From JAYPHU01 sp038127535 (GTDB lineage: Bacteria; Pseudomonadota; Alphaproteobacteria; Rhodospirillales; UBA2165), in contig JAYPHU010000011.1 of the NCBI GenBank assembly GCA_038127535.1, positions 34,361-98,360 of the forward strand: a stretch of 64,000 nucleotides of DNA, in the 5' to 3' direction. Shown here piece after piece: positions 1 to 8,858 of the stretch. Below the pieces are notes generated by a model that was given only the letters and a program-made list of their open reading frames with translations, was not told the DNA's origin and ran no database searches. Every line of letters begins with the position of its first letter. Positions within the stretch are counted from its first letter, which is position 1. The position numbers and the translations under genes are program-made.

Positions 1-89
1 CGATATCCGACAAGGACAAGGCCGCGCAATTGTGCACTTATCTGAAGAAGCAGAAGCTCGGCTGCCTGGTCATCCGGCCGGGCCGCTAG
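1..89 (+). CDS. SPOR-domain protein, C-terminal end only
   Basis: The window opens inside a gene. The frame ending at the TAG at 87-89 reads ISDKDKAAQLCTYLKK, then QKLGCLVIRPGR. This alternation of a short helix (AAQLCTYLK) and a strand with a conserved cysteine (GCLVI) is the usual end of a SPOR (sporulation-related repeat) domain, which binds denuded septal peptidoglycan. In many alphaproteobacteria such a gene lies directly upstream of nagZ, as here, with only two bases between its stop and the nagZ ATG. The rest of the protein is outside the window, so the assignment rests on about 28 residues and on synteny. Confidence 0.6.
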   Translation, partial: ISDKDKAAQLCTYLKKQKLGCLVIRPGR

Positions 90-91
90 AC

Positions 92-1114
92 ATGCCGGGA
101 GACACGCCGCTGGCGGCCATTTTTGGCTGCGCCGGTCACAAATTCACCAACGATGAGAAAAAGTTCTTTGCCGAGCGGCGGCCAATGGGTCTGATTTTGT
201 TCGAGCGTAACTGTGCCGAGCCCGACCAGGTACAGGATTTAGTGAGCGAATTCCGGGAATTGGTTGGGCTGCAGGGTTCCCTGGTCCTGATTGATCAGGA
301 AGGAGGCCGGGTGACCCGGCTGAAACCGCCCCATTGGCGGCATCCGCCGGCGGGTGCGGCCTTTGTGGAACTCGCGGCGCTGAAAAGCCTGTCCGAGGCC
401 GACGAAGCGGCGCGGCTCAACGCCAATCTGATCGGTGATGAGCTGATCGATATGGGAATCAATGTGGACTGCACGCCGGTGCTCGATCTGCCCCAGCCAG
501 ACGCCGATCCGATTATCGGCGATCGGGCCCTGGGCACGGATATCGATATGATCTCTGCTTTGGGCCGTGCGGTTTGTGACGGCTTGCTGGACGTCGGCGT
601 GCTGCCGGTGATCAAGCATATCCCCGGGCATGGCCGCGCCACTGTCGACAGCCACAAGGCCCTGCCGAGAGTCGACACCCCTTTGGCCGAGCTGATCGAG
701 CAGGACTTCGATCCATTCTACCGGCTGAGCGATCTGCCGGTCGCCATGACGGCGCACGTGATCTATGAGGCGATAGACCCGCATGCGCCGGTGACCACAT
801 CGCCCACCGCTATTCATGACATCGTACGGGAGCAGATTGAATTCGACGGGCTGCTGCTGTCCGACGATCTCTCCATGAAGGCACTGTCGGGCAGTATGAC
901 CCAGCGGGCCGCGGCCTGCCTGGACGCTGGTTGCGATATTGCGTTGCACTGCAACGGCGATATATCAGAGATGATCGCCGTCGCCGACGGGGTGCGGGAG
1001 ATGTCGTTTGAGGCGCTCAACCGTTGGGAGACAGCGTTGAATTTAATCTCGTCCCCCAAACGCATCGACAAAGCGATGGAGCTGGAACGGTTCGAAGAAT
1101 TGATGGCCGGATAA
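92..1114 (+). CDS. nagZ: Beta-N-acetylhexosaminidase NagZ (GH3 family)
   Basis: Cytoplasmic glycosidase that removes N-acetylglucosamine from anhydromuropeptides during peptidoglycan recycling. The 340-residue product carries the NagZ hallmark KHIPGHGRATVDSH near residue 175, which supplies the catalytic His/Asp dyad of GH3 hexosaminidases, and a downstream LLLSDDLSMKAL segment containing the conserved nucleophile Asp region. Length matches the family (about 330-350). The frame is open further upstream from a GTG at 32, but the ATG at 92 directly follows the SPOR gene stop and begins at the expected TPLAAIFGCAG strand, so it was preferred. It probably forms an operon with the SPOR gene upstream and the M50 protease, scpA and scpB downstream, a common alphaproteobacterial arrangement. 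Confidence 0.93.
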   Translation: MPGDTPLAAIFGCAGHKFTNDEKKFFAERRPMGLILFERNCAEPDQVQDLVSEFRELVGLQGSLVLIDQEGGRVTRLKPPHWRHPPAGAAFVELAALKSLSEADEAARLNANLIGDELIDMGINVDCTPVLDLPQPDADPIIGDRALGTDIDMISALGRAVCDGLLDVGVLPVIKHIPGHGRATVDSHKALPRVDTPLAELIEQDFDPFYRLSDLPVAMTAHVIYEAIDPHAPVTTSPTAIHDIVREQIEFDGLLLSDDLSMKALSGSMTQRAAACLDAGCDIALHCNGDISEMIAVADGVREMSFEALNRWETALNLISSPKRIDKAMELERFEELMAG

Positions 1115-1121
1115 CGCACCG

Positions 1122-1811
1122 ATGGATATGAGCTCCCTCCTATTTACCGTGTCCGCCTGGGCGGTGCCGGTCTTGTTGGCCATCACCTTGCACGAGGCTA
1201 CCCACGGCTGGGTCGCCTGGAAGCTTGGCGATGACACGGCTTATGTGCGGGGCCGGGTGACCTTTAATCCGATCAAACATATCGATCCGTTCGGCACGAT
1301 CCTGGTGCCGGGGCTGCTGTTGCTGGCCTCAGGCGGCTCGGCAGCCTTCGGTTACGCCAAGCCTGTGCCGCTGAATTTCGGCAGGCTCCGGTCCTGGCGA
1401 ACCCACGGCGTTCTGGTCGCGCTTGCCGGGCCGGCGTCCAATTTGATTCTCGCGATTATCTCTCTTTTGCTCTTTCATGGCGTCGGCCTGCCGCCCGATA
1501 CGCTCCAACCCTGGGTGAAGACTTGCCTGAACGCCTCCGTCTTTATCAACTTAATCTTGTTTTTTTTCAATATGTTACCGATTCCGCCCTTGGACGGCGG
1601 GCGGATTGCAGTCCTGATCCTGCCGCGCTTCCTGGCCAATCCCCTAGCTCGGTTGGAACGGATGGGCTTTGTCATTATTCTGGCGGCCGTATTCGTACTG
1701 CCGTGGATCGGCGATCAGTTGGGCCTCAATCTCAATGTCTTCAACTGGATCGTGTTTCAGCCGGCGGTGCAGTTGCTGGGCATTCTCGCCCGCTTTGTGG
1801 GTTTAGGATAA
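1122..1811 (+). CDS. Site-2 protease family (M50) membrane metallopeptidase
   Basis: Small 229-residue intramembrane metalloprotease of the YwhC/Rip3-like M50 group. The zinc motif HEATH follows the first hydrophobic segment (about residues 23-27) and the third metal ligand is in NMLPIPPLDGGR (about residues 147-158). There are about five to six hydrophobic segments and no PDZ domain, unlike RseP. The substrate cannot be inferred. It lies 7 bases after nagZ and 2 bases before scpA. This M50-scpA-scpB order is widespread in alphaproteobacteria, and co-transcription is likely. The family call is firm; the physiological role is unknown. Confidence 0.88.
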   Translation: MDMSSLLFTVSAWAVPVLLAITLHEATHGWVAWKLGDDTAYVRGRVTFNPIKHIDPFGTILVPGLLLLASGGSAAFGYAKPVPLNFGRLRSWRTHGVLVALAGPASNLILAIISLLLFHGVGLPPDTLQPWVKTCLNASVFINLILFFFNMLPIPPLDGGRIAVLILPRFLANPLARLERMGFVIILAAVFVLPWIGDQLGLNLNVFNWIVFQPAVQLLGILARFVGLG

Positions 1812-1813
1812 TC

Positions 1814-2674
1814 GTGGCGGACAACGAAGAGATCAAAGCGCGCGAGTTCGAGGAAGACGAACGCACCGCCGTACCGAAAGGCCAGGAGTGGGTGGTCGAT
1901 GTCGGCGGCTTTGAAGGCCCGATTGATGTGCTGCTGACGCTCGCTCGTAATCAGAAGGTCGATCTGGCGCAAATCTCTATCCTTCAATTGGCGGATCAGT
2001 ATCTGGAATGGGTGGCCATCGTGCGCCGCACCAATCTGGAGCTTGCCGCCGACTACTTGGTGATGGCGGCCTGGCTGGCCTATCTGAAATCCCGTCTTCT
2101 CCTGCCGAACCTGTCCAAAGAAGAGGAACCCAGCGGCGAGGAGATGGCCGCTGCCCTGCAGTTCCAGCTGCAGCGGCTTGAATCCATGCAGGACGCCGGC
2201 GTTCGGCTGATGGCGCGAGACCGGCTGGGCCAGGATTTCTTCAAGCGGGGCGAGCCTGAAAAGTTCGGCTACACCGCGATCCCGACCATTGATGTCAGCC
2301 TCTATGACCTGTTGAGCGCCTATAGCGATCACACCCATCGGTCCAATGTACGGACGCTCCATATCCAGGCGTCCGATCTTTATTCCCCAGATGATGCCGT
2401 TCAGTGGCTGAAAAAGATCGTTGGCCGCATCCCCGAATGGTCGGACCTGTCTCAGTTCCTGCCCGGCGAGCTGACCGGGGATATCGTCAGCCGATCAATG
2501 ATGGCTTCGGCCCTGGTCGCGGCCCTGACAATGACCAAGGAAGGGCGCATTCAGTTGCGCCAGGGTGAGCAGTTCGGCCCGCTTTATATCCGCGATATTC
2601 CGCCGCCCAACGACAATAACCCGCCGGCTCGGCCCGGCGGCGCCGAAACCGGAACCACGAGTAATCAACCATGA
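1814..2674 (+). CDS. scpA: Segregation and condensation protein A
   Basis: Kleisin subunit of the SMC-ScpAB complex that compacts and partitions the chromosome. The segment beginning FEGPIDVLLTLARNQKVDL is the diagnostic ScpA N-terminal kleisin motif that contacts the SMC neck. A C-terminal winged-helix region is expected near residues 200-270. The start is a GTG at 1814, just after the M50 stop; the open frame reaches further upstream inside the M50 gene but has no ScpA-like sequence there. Product 286 residues. Its stop overlaps the scpB start in an ATGA junction, indicating translational coupling with its complex partner. Confidence 0.93.
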   Translation: MADNEEIKAREFEEDERTAVPKGQEWVVDVGGFEGPIDVLLTLARNQKVDLAQISILQLADQYLEWVAIVRRTNLELAADYLVMAAWLAYLKSRLLLPNLSKEEEPSGEEMAAALQFQLQRLESMQDAGVRLMARDRLGQDFFKRGEPEKFGYTAIPTIDVSLYDLLSAYSDHTHRSNVRTLHIQASDLYSPDDAVQWLKKIVGRIPEWSDLSQFLPGELTGDIVSRSMMASALVAALTMTKEGRIQLRQGEQFGPLYIRDIPPPNDNNPPARPGGAETGTTSNQP

Positions 2675-3354
2675 CCGAGGTTAACGTCCGACATCTGAGA
2701 CTGCTGGAAGCGCTGCTGTTCGCCTCCACCTCGCCGGTACCTATGAAGGTGATGACCGAACGGCTGCCTGAGGACGCGGACATCCCGGCGCTGATTGAGG
2801 AACTGACCGGCCATTATAAGGAGAGGGGCGTGAACCTGGTGAAGGTGGGCAACGCCTGGGCCTTCCGCACCGCGCCGGAACTGGGCCAGCAACTGACCAT
2901 CGAGCGGGAGGTGACAAGAAAGCTCTCCCGCGCCGCCGTTGAGACCTTGGCCATCGTCGCCTATCATCAGCCCATAACCCGCGGGGAAATCGAGGAAATT
3001 CGCGGCGTCGGTCTTTCCAAGGGCACCATGGACGTGCTTTTCGAGGCGGGCTGGATCAAGCCCCGGGGCCGCCGCCGGACGCCGGGCAAGCCGGTGACCT
3101 GGGGCACCACAGACGCGTTTCTGGATCACTTCGGCCTTAGCGGTCTGGATGATCTGCCGGGCATGGATGACCTAAAGGCCGCCGGCATGTTGGATAAGCG
3201 CCCGGCCATTCAGACCTTGGGCACCCGCGGCGCGCTGGGGCCCAAGGCCGATCCCGACATGCTGGAGGAACCGGCGGAGGAAGAGGATGTCCTGCCGGAA
3301 CCCCTGGACCCGGACGGCGGGGAAGACGACCTCGTCGCCGCCGAGGCGGATTAG
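2671..3354 (+). CDS. scpB: Segregation and condensation protein B
   Basis: Partner of ScpA in the SMC condensin. Two winged-helix domains are visible: an N-terminal one beginning RHLRLLEALLFAS and a second with the conserved AVETLAIVAYHQPITRGEIE followed by GRRRTPGKPVTWGTTDAFL. The 227-residue length fits, with an acidic, disordered C-terminal tail rich in Glu and Asp (about residues 195-227) as in many alphaproteobacterial ScpB proteins. The ATG overlaps the scpA stop by four bases. Last gene of the nagZ-M50-scpA-scpB block. Confidence 0.94.
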   Translation: MTEVNVRHLRLLEALLFASTSPVPMKVMTERLPEDADIPALIEELTGHYKERGVNLVKVGNAWAFRTAPELGQQLTIEREVTRKLSRAAVETLAIVAYHQPITRGEIEEIRGVGLSKGTMDVLFEAGWIKPRGRRRTPGKPVTWGTTDAFLDHFGLSGLDDLPGMDDLKAAGMLDKRPAIQTLGTRGALGPKADPDMLEEPAEEEDVLPEPLDPDGGEDDLVAAEAD

Positions 3355-3366
3355 GCCGCGGGCGTT

Positions 3367-4527
3367 TTGCGTTATGAAATCTTCGTCACGGTCTGGGGCG
3401 AACGATTTGTCCGAAAATTTTGCGACTTTGCGCTGGCCAGCCAACTAAGCCCCGGCAACCTGCCGGCATTGGCCAAAGATGCCGAGGTTATCTACCGAAT
3501 CTATACTGACCGGGAGTCCCGCCAATATTTCAATGACGCTATGCCCGCGCTTGAGGCCACCGGTGTCGCCGCCGAGTTAATCTTCTACGAAGAGATGACC
3601 TACAAGGGCGCGGCGCTGTCCGACGTGATTGCCGCATCCGACCCCACTATCGTGAAGCATAATGTGCAGCGGGAAACCGCTCAGGACCACGTGCGCCTGG
3701 CGGCGGCAACACCCGGCACGGCGGCAATGTTGTTCGATTCAGACTTTATCTTCGCCGACGGGTCCTTGGCCTATATCGACGCCCAGCGCCGGGCGGGTAA
3801 GAAGGCGGTCGCCGGTATTTATTTGCGCTTGGAAGAGGAGGGGGCCTCGCCTGAGCTCGCCAAAATGCCGGCGGATGGCTGGCCGGCGCGCACGCTCGTG
3901 CAGCTTGGCCTGGAGCACATGCACCCGATCCAGCGCAGCATGTTCATGGGTGCGGAATCGTTCTCCCCTTACCCTGCGCAGCTCAACTGGATGGTGGAGG
4001 CCGGCGGCCGCAAGGTGGGCTATATCACCCACTGTTTCTTCCCCCATCCGCTGATGATAGAGTTGGACGGCGGCGCGTTCTCCTACATGAGCACCATGGA
4101 CTACGAGGTGACCCTGCGCGCGGCGGCCGACGAGGATATCTGCTTCGTCAATTCCTCGGATGATTTGTTGTTCTGTAAACTATCGACGGGTGGGTACCTG
4201 GCGGACCGGGGCGCCGCCGAGCCGCCGAGCCTGGAAACCATGGCCCGGTTTATCCTCTCCAACACCAACGTCCGGCACCGGCTGTTTATGGAAACCCCAG
4301 TGCGGTTCATCGCCGATGATGGGAGCGGCATCGCCGGGATGACCTTTGACACGGTCGCCTGCGCGTCCTCCGCCTTCGTCTCGGAAATCTATCAGTCGGT
4401 CGAGCTCACCTTGGCCAATCAGAGCGGGATAGATCCCAAATCCATGATGTTCATCAAGAGCTACCTGGGCCCGATTGAGAACTTTATTTCGCCGCAGGTG
4501 AACGCCCGGATGGACAACTGGATGTAG
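3367..4527 (+). CDS. Conserved hypothetical, possible GT-A-fold glycosyltransferase
   Basis: A 386-residue soluble protein. The N-terminus RYEIFVTVWGERFVRKF, then LSPGNLPAL and YRIYTD, resembles uncharacterised glycosyltransferase-like proteins that occur with sugar-modification genes. LFDSDFIFADGSL near residue 120 looks like the DxD metal/nucleotide-sugar motif of GT-A enzymes. No signal peptide or membrane segment is visible. The frame begins at a TTG (3367) 12 bases after scpB without a clear ribosome site, and no in-frame ATG lies near the conserved N-terminus, so TTG is the only reasonable start. It separates the scp genes from tatABC and may be functionally linked to the sugar island at 21-26 kb. 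The function is an inference from weak motif similarity. Confidence 0.6.
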   Translation: MRYEIFVTVWGERFVRKFCDFALASQLSPGNLPALAKDAEVIYRIYTDRESRQYFNDAMPALEATGVAAELIFYEEMTYKGAALSDVIAASDPTIVKHNVQRETAQDHVRLAAATPGTAAMLFDSDFIFADGSLAYIDAQRRAGKKAVAGIYLRLEEEGASPELAKMPADGWPARTLVQLGLEHMHPIQRSMFMGAESFSPYPAQLNWMVEAGGRKVGYITHCFFPHPLMIELDGGAFSYMSTMDYEVTLRAAADEDICFVNSSDDLLFCKLSTGGYLADRGAAEPPSLETMARFILSNTNVRHRLFMETPVRFIADDGSGIAGMTFDTVACASSAFVSEIYQSVELTLANQSGIDPKSMMFIKSYLGPIENFISPQVNARMDNWM

Positions 4528-4760
4528 CCTCAACCCCACCGTTACATACCATCATATTGCGAATTGGGACTGGGTTGTTCGCGCCTATAATCTCAAAACT
4601 TATTTTTTTATCCCTTTAAGCTGCATGACTGGTCGTGGTCGTGAGCAGCCTGAAACACTTGTCAAACCTGCGGTTTATAGTGGTAAATGCGTATATGGGA
4701 TCTACGAGGGGGCTTTGGAATTATTACGTATCTCGGGTAGTGTCTGTAGTTGGGGAAGCT

Positions 4761-5678
4761 ATGACTGGACAAGTTTCACCCGCCAACGAAAAGATCGACC
4801 TGAGCAAGCTCTCGGTGATCTTCGGCCAACCTGACAAGCATGACGCACAGGAAATGGAGCGGCAGTTAGGCGTGCTCGGCATTCAGAACGTCAAGATTTT
4901 CCGCAATATGGACTGGGTTGCCCAGGCTGTTCACAGCGAAGAGGCCGATCTGTTCCTGTGCAATATGCTCGGCAATGAAAGCCACGCGCGGCGGATTTTC
5001 AGCAGCGTGAGAAATCAACAAGTGGGCGACAACCCATTCATGGTTATGATGTCCATGGCCGGGATGATGACTGAAGATGACGTGCGGCGGTCCATCGATT
5101 CAGGCACCGATGATCTGATTACCCTGCCGTTCCGGCGAGATAATTTTGTCACCCGGCTCAATGATCTCGCCTAGCATCGCAAGAAATTCGTCGCCACCGC
5201 TACCTATGTGGGCCCGACCTACCGCTCGGAATATCGGGAAGGGGAGCAGGGAACGGAAGAATTTGACGTGCCGAACCCGGTCTACACAATCGGCACCGGC
5301 AAATCCCGCGACGAGTTGCGCCAGCAAATCAACACCTCTTCGGTGGAGGTGAATGAGCGCAAGCTCAATACCGATGTCTAGACCATTAAGAGCATTATGG
5401 AGGAAATCAACCCCTTCTATCAGCTCTCTCAGATTGACAAGGAATTTATGAGCAAAGTCGATCTGATGCATGATGTTACCCAGTCGGTGCAGAGCCGCGC
5501 CAAGCGGATGCGCTATGAAAACCTGCTGCATCTTTGCGATATCGCCGGCAACATTGCTGACGATATCAAGGAAACCCCGAAGCCGCCGAACCTGCGCCAC
5601 TTGCGCGCCATGCCCAAGCTGGTCGAGGGGTTTGATCTCGCGCTATCGATGGGGTCGGAGCTTTTGGCCCCCGGTTGA
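4761..5678 (+). pseudogene. Response-regulator-like receiver protein broken by two in-frame TAG codons
   Basis: One reading frame runs from ATG 4761 to TGA 5676-5678, interrupted only by TAG at 5172-5174 and TAG at 5379-5381. The first part (138 codons) reads as a CheY-like receiver: DLSKLSVIFGQPDKHDAQEM, then DWVAQAVHSEEADLFLCNM, and SGTDDLITLPFRRDNF near its end. The middle part (HRKKFVATATYVGPTYR) and last part (helical, MEEINPFYQLSQIDKEF) continue in the same frame with normal codon use. Both stops sit where CAG-encoded Gln would fit, which suggests two C-to-T changes. As it stands only the receiver half would be made. A GTG-started extension upstream (from 4635) is open but low in coding character. 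The protein type with receiver plus a GP-containing tail is known in Rhodospirillales; its output is not. Confidence 0.75.
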
Positions 5679-5862
5679 TGACTCCGTGGCCGAAGTTATT
5701 CTGGCTAGCCCTTGATTCCATTCAATAATTCGTAAAATTGAGCGCAATATTAAACATGCGGTTCCGATTGCTCTGAATCACTCATTCTGCCATTATGCGC
5801 CCCCGCGGGGAAGAACCCCCGCAGCGTTTAACAAGAATTTTCAGGCAAGAAAGTAAGTTCAC

Positions 5863-6084
5863 ATGGGAATTGGCGGAATTTGGCAATGGGTCGTTGTCCT
5901 GGCGATTGTACTTATCCTCTTTGGCGGACGGGGCAAGATTTCCCAGCTCATGGGTGATTTCGGCAAAGGGCTGAAGTCGTTCAAGAAGGGCATTAAGGAA
6001 GACGAGCCCGAGTCGGTCGAGGCGAAAGAAGCCGCGCCGGCTGCCAATCAACAGGCGTCCGTCGCCGAAGAAAAGAAAGACTGA
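5863..6084 (+). CDS. tatA: Sec-independent translocase subunit TatA
   Basis: Pore-forming subunit of the twin-arginine export system for folded proteins. The 73-residue product has one N-terminal membrane helix (IWQWVVVLAIVLILFGG), the family hinge FGGRGKISQLMGDFGKGLKSFKKG and a short acidic tail. The ATG is preceded by an AAG-rich region without a strong Shine-Dalgarno match. First gene of tatABC; a stable stem-loop lies between tatA and tatB and could set the high TatA:TatB ratio by protecting the tatA mRNA end. Confidence 0.95.
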   Translation: MGIGGIWQWVVVLAIVLILFGGRGKISQLMGDFGKGLKSFKKGIKEDEPESVEAKEAAPAANQQASVAEEKKD

Positions 6085-6100
6085 CTGCGAGACTGACCCC

Positions 6101-6123
6101 GCCGTCCGGTCTTTACCGGCGGC
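6101..6123 (+). other. Intercistronic stem-loop between tatA and tatB
   Basis: GCCG-T-CCGGT, loop CTTT, ACCGG-CGGC: a 9-bp GC-rich stem with one bulged T, 17 bases after the tatA stop. No T-run follows, so it is not a classical terminator. It may be an mRNA stabiliser or attenuating hairpin that lowers expression of tatB and tatC relative to tatA. The role is inferred. Confidence 0.5.
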
Positions 6124-6156
6124 CGTCACTCGAACGCCCAGGGAGCGTTGGCCGCA

Positions 6157-6654
6157 ATGTTTGATATCGGCTGGCCCGAATTATTCCTCGTTGCTGTGGT
6201 CGTGCTTTTGGTCATCGGACCAAAGGAGCTGCCGCGCGTGCTGGCGAATATTGCCCGCTGGGTGAGTAAGGCCAAATCGGTGACCCGTGAATTCCGAAGC
6301 CATGTGGATGACATGATCCGGGAAAGCGAGCTGGATGATGTTAGGCGCCAGTTCGACGCGGCGGCCAGCGGCGACGTCAACGCCATGATCGAAAACACAA
6401 TCGATCCAGACGGCGATCTCAAAAACTCCATCGACTTTGCCGATCCGGAAGTCGAGGACACGTTCGAGACCGAGGACGATCTGGATGTCTATTCCATCGG
6501 CGACTATGACGGCATGGACGATTATGCCGATGATATCGATAGCGACGATGACGTGGACGGCGGCGAACCGGAAATATTGAAGCAAGCTGAAGCCGAACCG
6601 GACGAGCCGGCGCCTGAATCTGCCCCGGACAAAAAAGAAAGTACTGCGTCGTGA
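6157..6654 (+). CDS. tatB: Sec-independent translocase subunit TatB
   Basis: Substrate-receptor subunit that works with TatC. Begins MFDIGWPELFLVAVVVLLVIGPKELP, the TatB signature with the conserved Glu in the membrane helix, followed by an amphipathic helix (WVSKAKSVTREFRSHVDDM). ATG 6157 fits this N-terminus; an in-frame TTG three codons upstream is less likely. The C-terminal part, about residues 90-165, is strongly acidic with runs of Asp and Glu and probably disordered. Such acidic tails are common in alphaproteobacterial TatB but this one is long. The stop overlaps the tatC GTG. Confidence 0.93.
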   Translation: MFDIGWPELFLVAVVVLLVIGPKELPRVLANIARWVSKAKSVTREFRSHVDDMIRESELDDVRRQFDAAASGDVNAMIENTIDPDGDLKNSIDFADPEVEDTFETEDDLDVYSIGDYDGMDDYADDIDSDDDVDGGEPEILKQAEAEPDEPAPESAPDKKESTAS

Positions 6655-7478
6655 GCGAGGAGGGGGCAAACGACAGCGGCTCCAAGATGCCGCTTCTCGA
6701 GCATCTGGTGGAGCTCCGTACCCGGCTCCTGAAATCCGTGATCGCCATCATCGTGCTGTTCTTTGCGCTCTTTGCGGTGAAGGAACATATCTACAGCTTC
6801 TTGGTGCAGCCCCTGGCCGACATCCTGCAGGAGCAGGGCGGCAACCGGCGGCTGATCTTCACCGCCCTGCATGAAGCGTTCTTCACCTATATCAAGGTCT
6901 CCTTCTGGACGGCGATCTTTGTCGCTTTTCCTTTCATCGCCATGCAGTTTTGGCGGTTCGTCGCACCCGGTCTTTATGAGAGCGAGAAAAAGGCGCTGAT
7001 GCCGTATCTGTTCATCTCGCCGATCTTATTCTTTATGGGCGGCGCGCTGGTCTACTACTTTATCTTTCCCCTGGCCTGGCGGTTCTTCATCAGCTTCGAA
7101 GCGCCGGGCACCGTGGATACCCTGGCGGTCCAGCTTGAGCCCAAGGTCAACGAATACCTGTCCCTGGTTATGCGGCTGATTTTCGCCTTCGGCATCAGCT
7201 TTCAGTTGCCGGTGGTGCTCACCCTAATGGCGCGGGCAGGCATGACCACCTCCGTCGGGCTTGCCGCCAAGCGCAAATACGCCATCGTCTTTTCCTTTAT
7301 CGGCGCGGCGATCATCACGCCGCCCGACGTGATCAGCCAGGTCGGCCTCGCCATCCCGATCATTATTCTCTACGAAGCGTCGATCATTTCTGTCCGCATG
7401 GTCGAGAAAAAGAAGGGCATCGAGATCGAGGACGACGATGACGATCTTCTCGAGGAAACTGACTTCAACCAGGCTTAG
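6651..7478 (+). CDS. tatC: Sec-independent translocase subunit TatC
   Basis: Polytopic core of the Tat translocase that recognises the twin-arginine signal. The 275-residue protein has the N-terminal MPLLEHLVELRTRLLKS motif of TatC, six hydrophobic helices, and the conserved FWRFVAPGLY and FGISFQLPVVL segments. Starts with GTG overlapping the tatB stop (GTGA), implying translational coupling. The tail ends with a short acidic stretch (EIEDDDDDLLEE). Last gene of tatABC; 90 bases separate it from serS. Confidence 0.96.
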   Translation: MSEEGANDSGSKMPLLEHLVELRTRLLKSVIAIIVLFFALFAVKEHIYSFLVQPLADILQEQGGNRRLIFTALHEAFFTYIKVSFWTAIFVAFPFIAMQFWRFVAPGLYESEKKALMPYLFISPILFFMGGALVYYFIFPLAWRFFISFEAPGTVDTLAVQLEPKVNEYLSLVMRLIFAFGISFQLPVVLTLMARAGMTTSVGLAAKRKYAIVFSFIGAAIITPPDVISQVGLAIPIIILYEASIISVRMVEKKKGIEIEDDDDDLLEETDFNQA

Positions 7479-7568
7479 GCTCACTCCCCTGGCTCCGGCC
7501 CCTTGCCCCCATTCTGCGTCGCGACTATAAGTCCCACCGGTAATAGCTAACGACTTCAGAGAGTTCGC

Positions 7569-8855
7569 ATGTTCGATATCCGCTGGATACGGGAAGAGCC
7601 CGACGCCTTGGACGCGGGCATGGCGCGCCGGGGCCTGGAGCCCATGGCCGCGCAATTGATCGAGATCGACAAGCGCCGCCGGGACGCGCAGACCCGCGCG
7701 CAGGAGCTGCAGACCCGCCGCAACGAGCTCTCCAAGGAAATCGGTAAGGCCAAGGCCGCCGGTGAAGACGTCAGCGCCGCTATCGCCGAGGTGCAGAACT
7801 CCAAAGACGCGCAGGCCGCCGCCGAAGACGAGGCTAAAACCGTCGGTGAGGAGTTGGACGCCGCGCTTTCCGGCCTGCCCAACGTACCGCTCGACGATGT
7901 GCCCGACGGCGCGGATGAAGACGACAATATCGAGGTCCGCACTTGGGGGGATCCTAAAAAATTCGGCTTTACGCCCAAGGAGCACTTCGACATCGGCGAA
8001 GGCCTCGGGCTGATGGATTTCGAGACCGCGGCCAAAATGTCTGGCGCCCGGTTCTGCATCCTGTCCGGCACACTTGCGCGGATGGAACGGGCCTTGGCCG
8101 CCTTCATGCTGGATCTGCATACGGTTGAGAACGGCTATACGGAAGTTAACCCGCCGGCCCTGGTGCGGGAAAATGCAGCCTTCGGCACCGGCCAGTTGCC
8201 CAAGTTTGAGGAAGACCTGTTCAAGACCACCAATGACTTTTGGCTCATCCCGACGGCCGAGGTGCCGCTGACCAACATGGTCGCCGATGAAATTCTGGAC
8301 GAAGACACGCTACCCAGACGGATGGCCGCCATGACCTGGTGTTTCCGCTCCGAGGCGGGCGCAGCGGGGCGGGACACGCGCGGCATGATCCGCCAGCACC
8401 AGTTCACCAAGGTCGAGCTGGTCAGCATCGTCCATCCGGATGAGTCCCTGGCCGAGCTGGAACGCATGACCAACTGTGCCGAGGAAGTGCTCAAGCGGCT
8501 GGGACTGCCCTACCGGACGATCATGCTCTGCACCGGTGATATGGGCTTCAGCGCGCGCAAGACCTACGATATCGAAGTGTGGCTGCCCGGCCAGAACGAG
8601 GGCCAGGGCCGCTACCGTGAAATCTCGTCCTGCTCCACTTGCGGGGATTTTCAGGCCCGCCGCATGAAGGCCCGGTTCCGTCCCAAGGAAGGGAAGGGCA
8701 CCCAGTTCGTCCACACGCTCAACGGTTCCGGCATCGCTGTTGGCCGCGCGCTCATCGCCGTGTTGGAGAACTACCAGCAGGAAGACGGTTCCGTCGTCGT
8801 GCCCGAAGCGCTGCGCCCCTACATGGGCGGGCTCGAGGTCATCGAAAAGGCCTAA
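7569..8855 (+). CDS. serS: Seryl-tRNA synthetase
   Basis: Charges tRNA-Ser and tRNA-Sec. The 428-residue enzyme has the typical N-terminal antiparallel coiled-coil arm (about residues 30-105, rich in Arg, Glu and Ala), then the class II catalytic core with motif 2 (FRSEAGAAGRDTRGMIRQHQF), ISSCSTCGDFQARR, and motif 3 (GSGIAVGRALIAVLENYQ). Start MFDIRWIREEP is canonical. It sits between tatC and surE, a conserved alphaproteobacterial order; three bases separate it from surE. Confidence 0.98.
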   Translation: MFDIRWIREEPDALDAGMARRGLEPMAAQLIEIDKRRRDAQTRAQELQTRRNELSKEIGKAKAAGEDVSAAIAEVQNSKDAQAAAEDEAKTVGEELDAALSGLPNVPLDDVPDGADEDDNIEVRTWGDPKKFGFTPKEHFDIGEGLGLMDFETAAKMSGARFCILSGTLARMERALAAFMLDLHTVENGYTEVNPPALVRENAAFGTGQLPKFEEDLFKTTNDFWLIPTAEVPLTNMVADEILDEDTLPRRMAAMTWCFRSEAGAAGRDTRGMIRQHQFTKVELVSIVHPDESLAELERMTNCAEEVLKRLGLPYRTIMLCTGDMGFSARKTYDIEVWLPGQNEGQGRYREISSCSTCGDFQARRMKARFRPKEGKGTQFVHTLNGSGIAVGRALIAVLENYQQEDGSVVVPEALRPYMGGLEVIEKA

Positions 8856-8858
8856 ATC

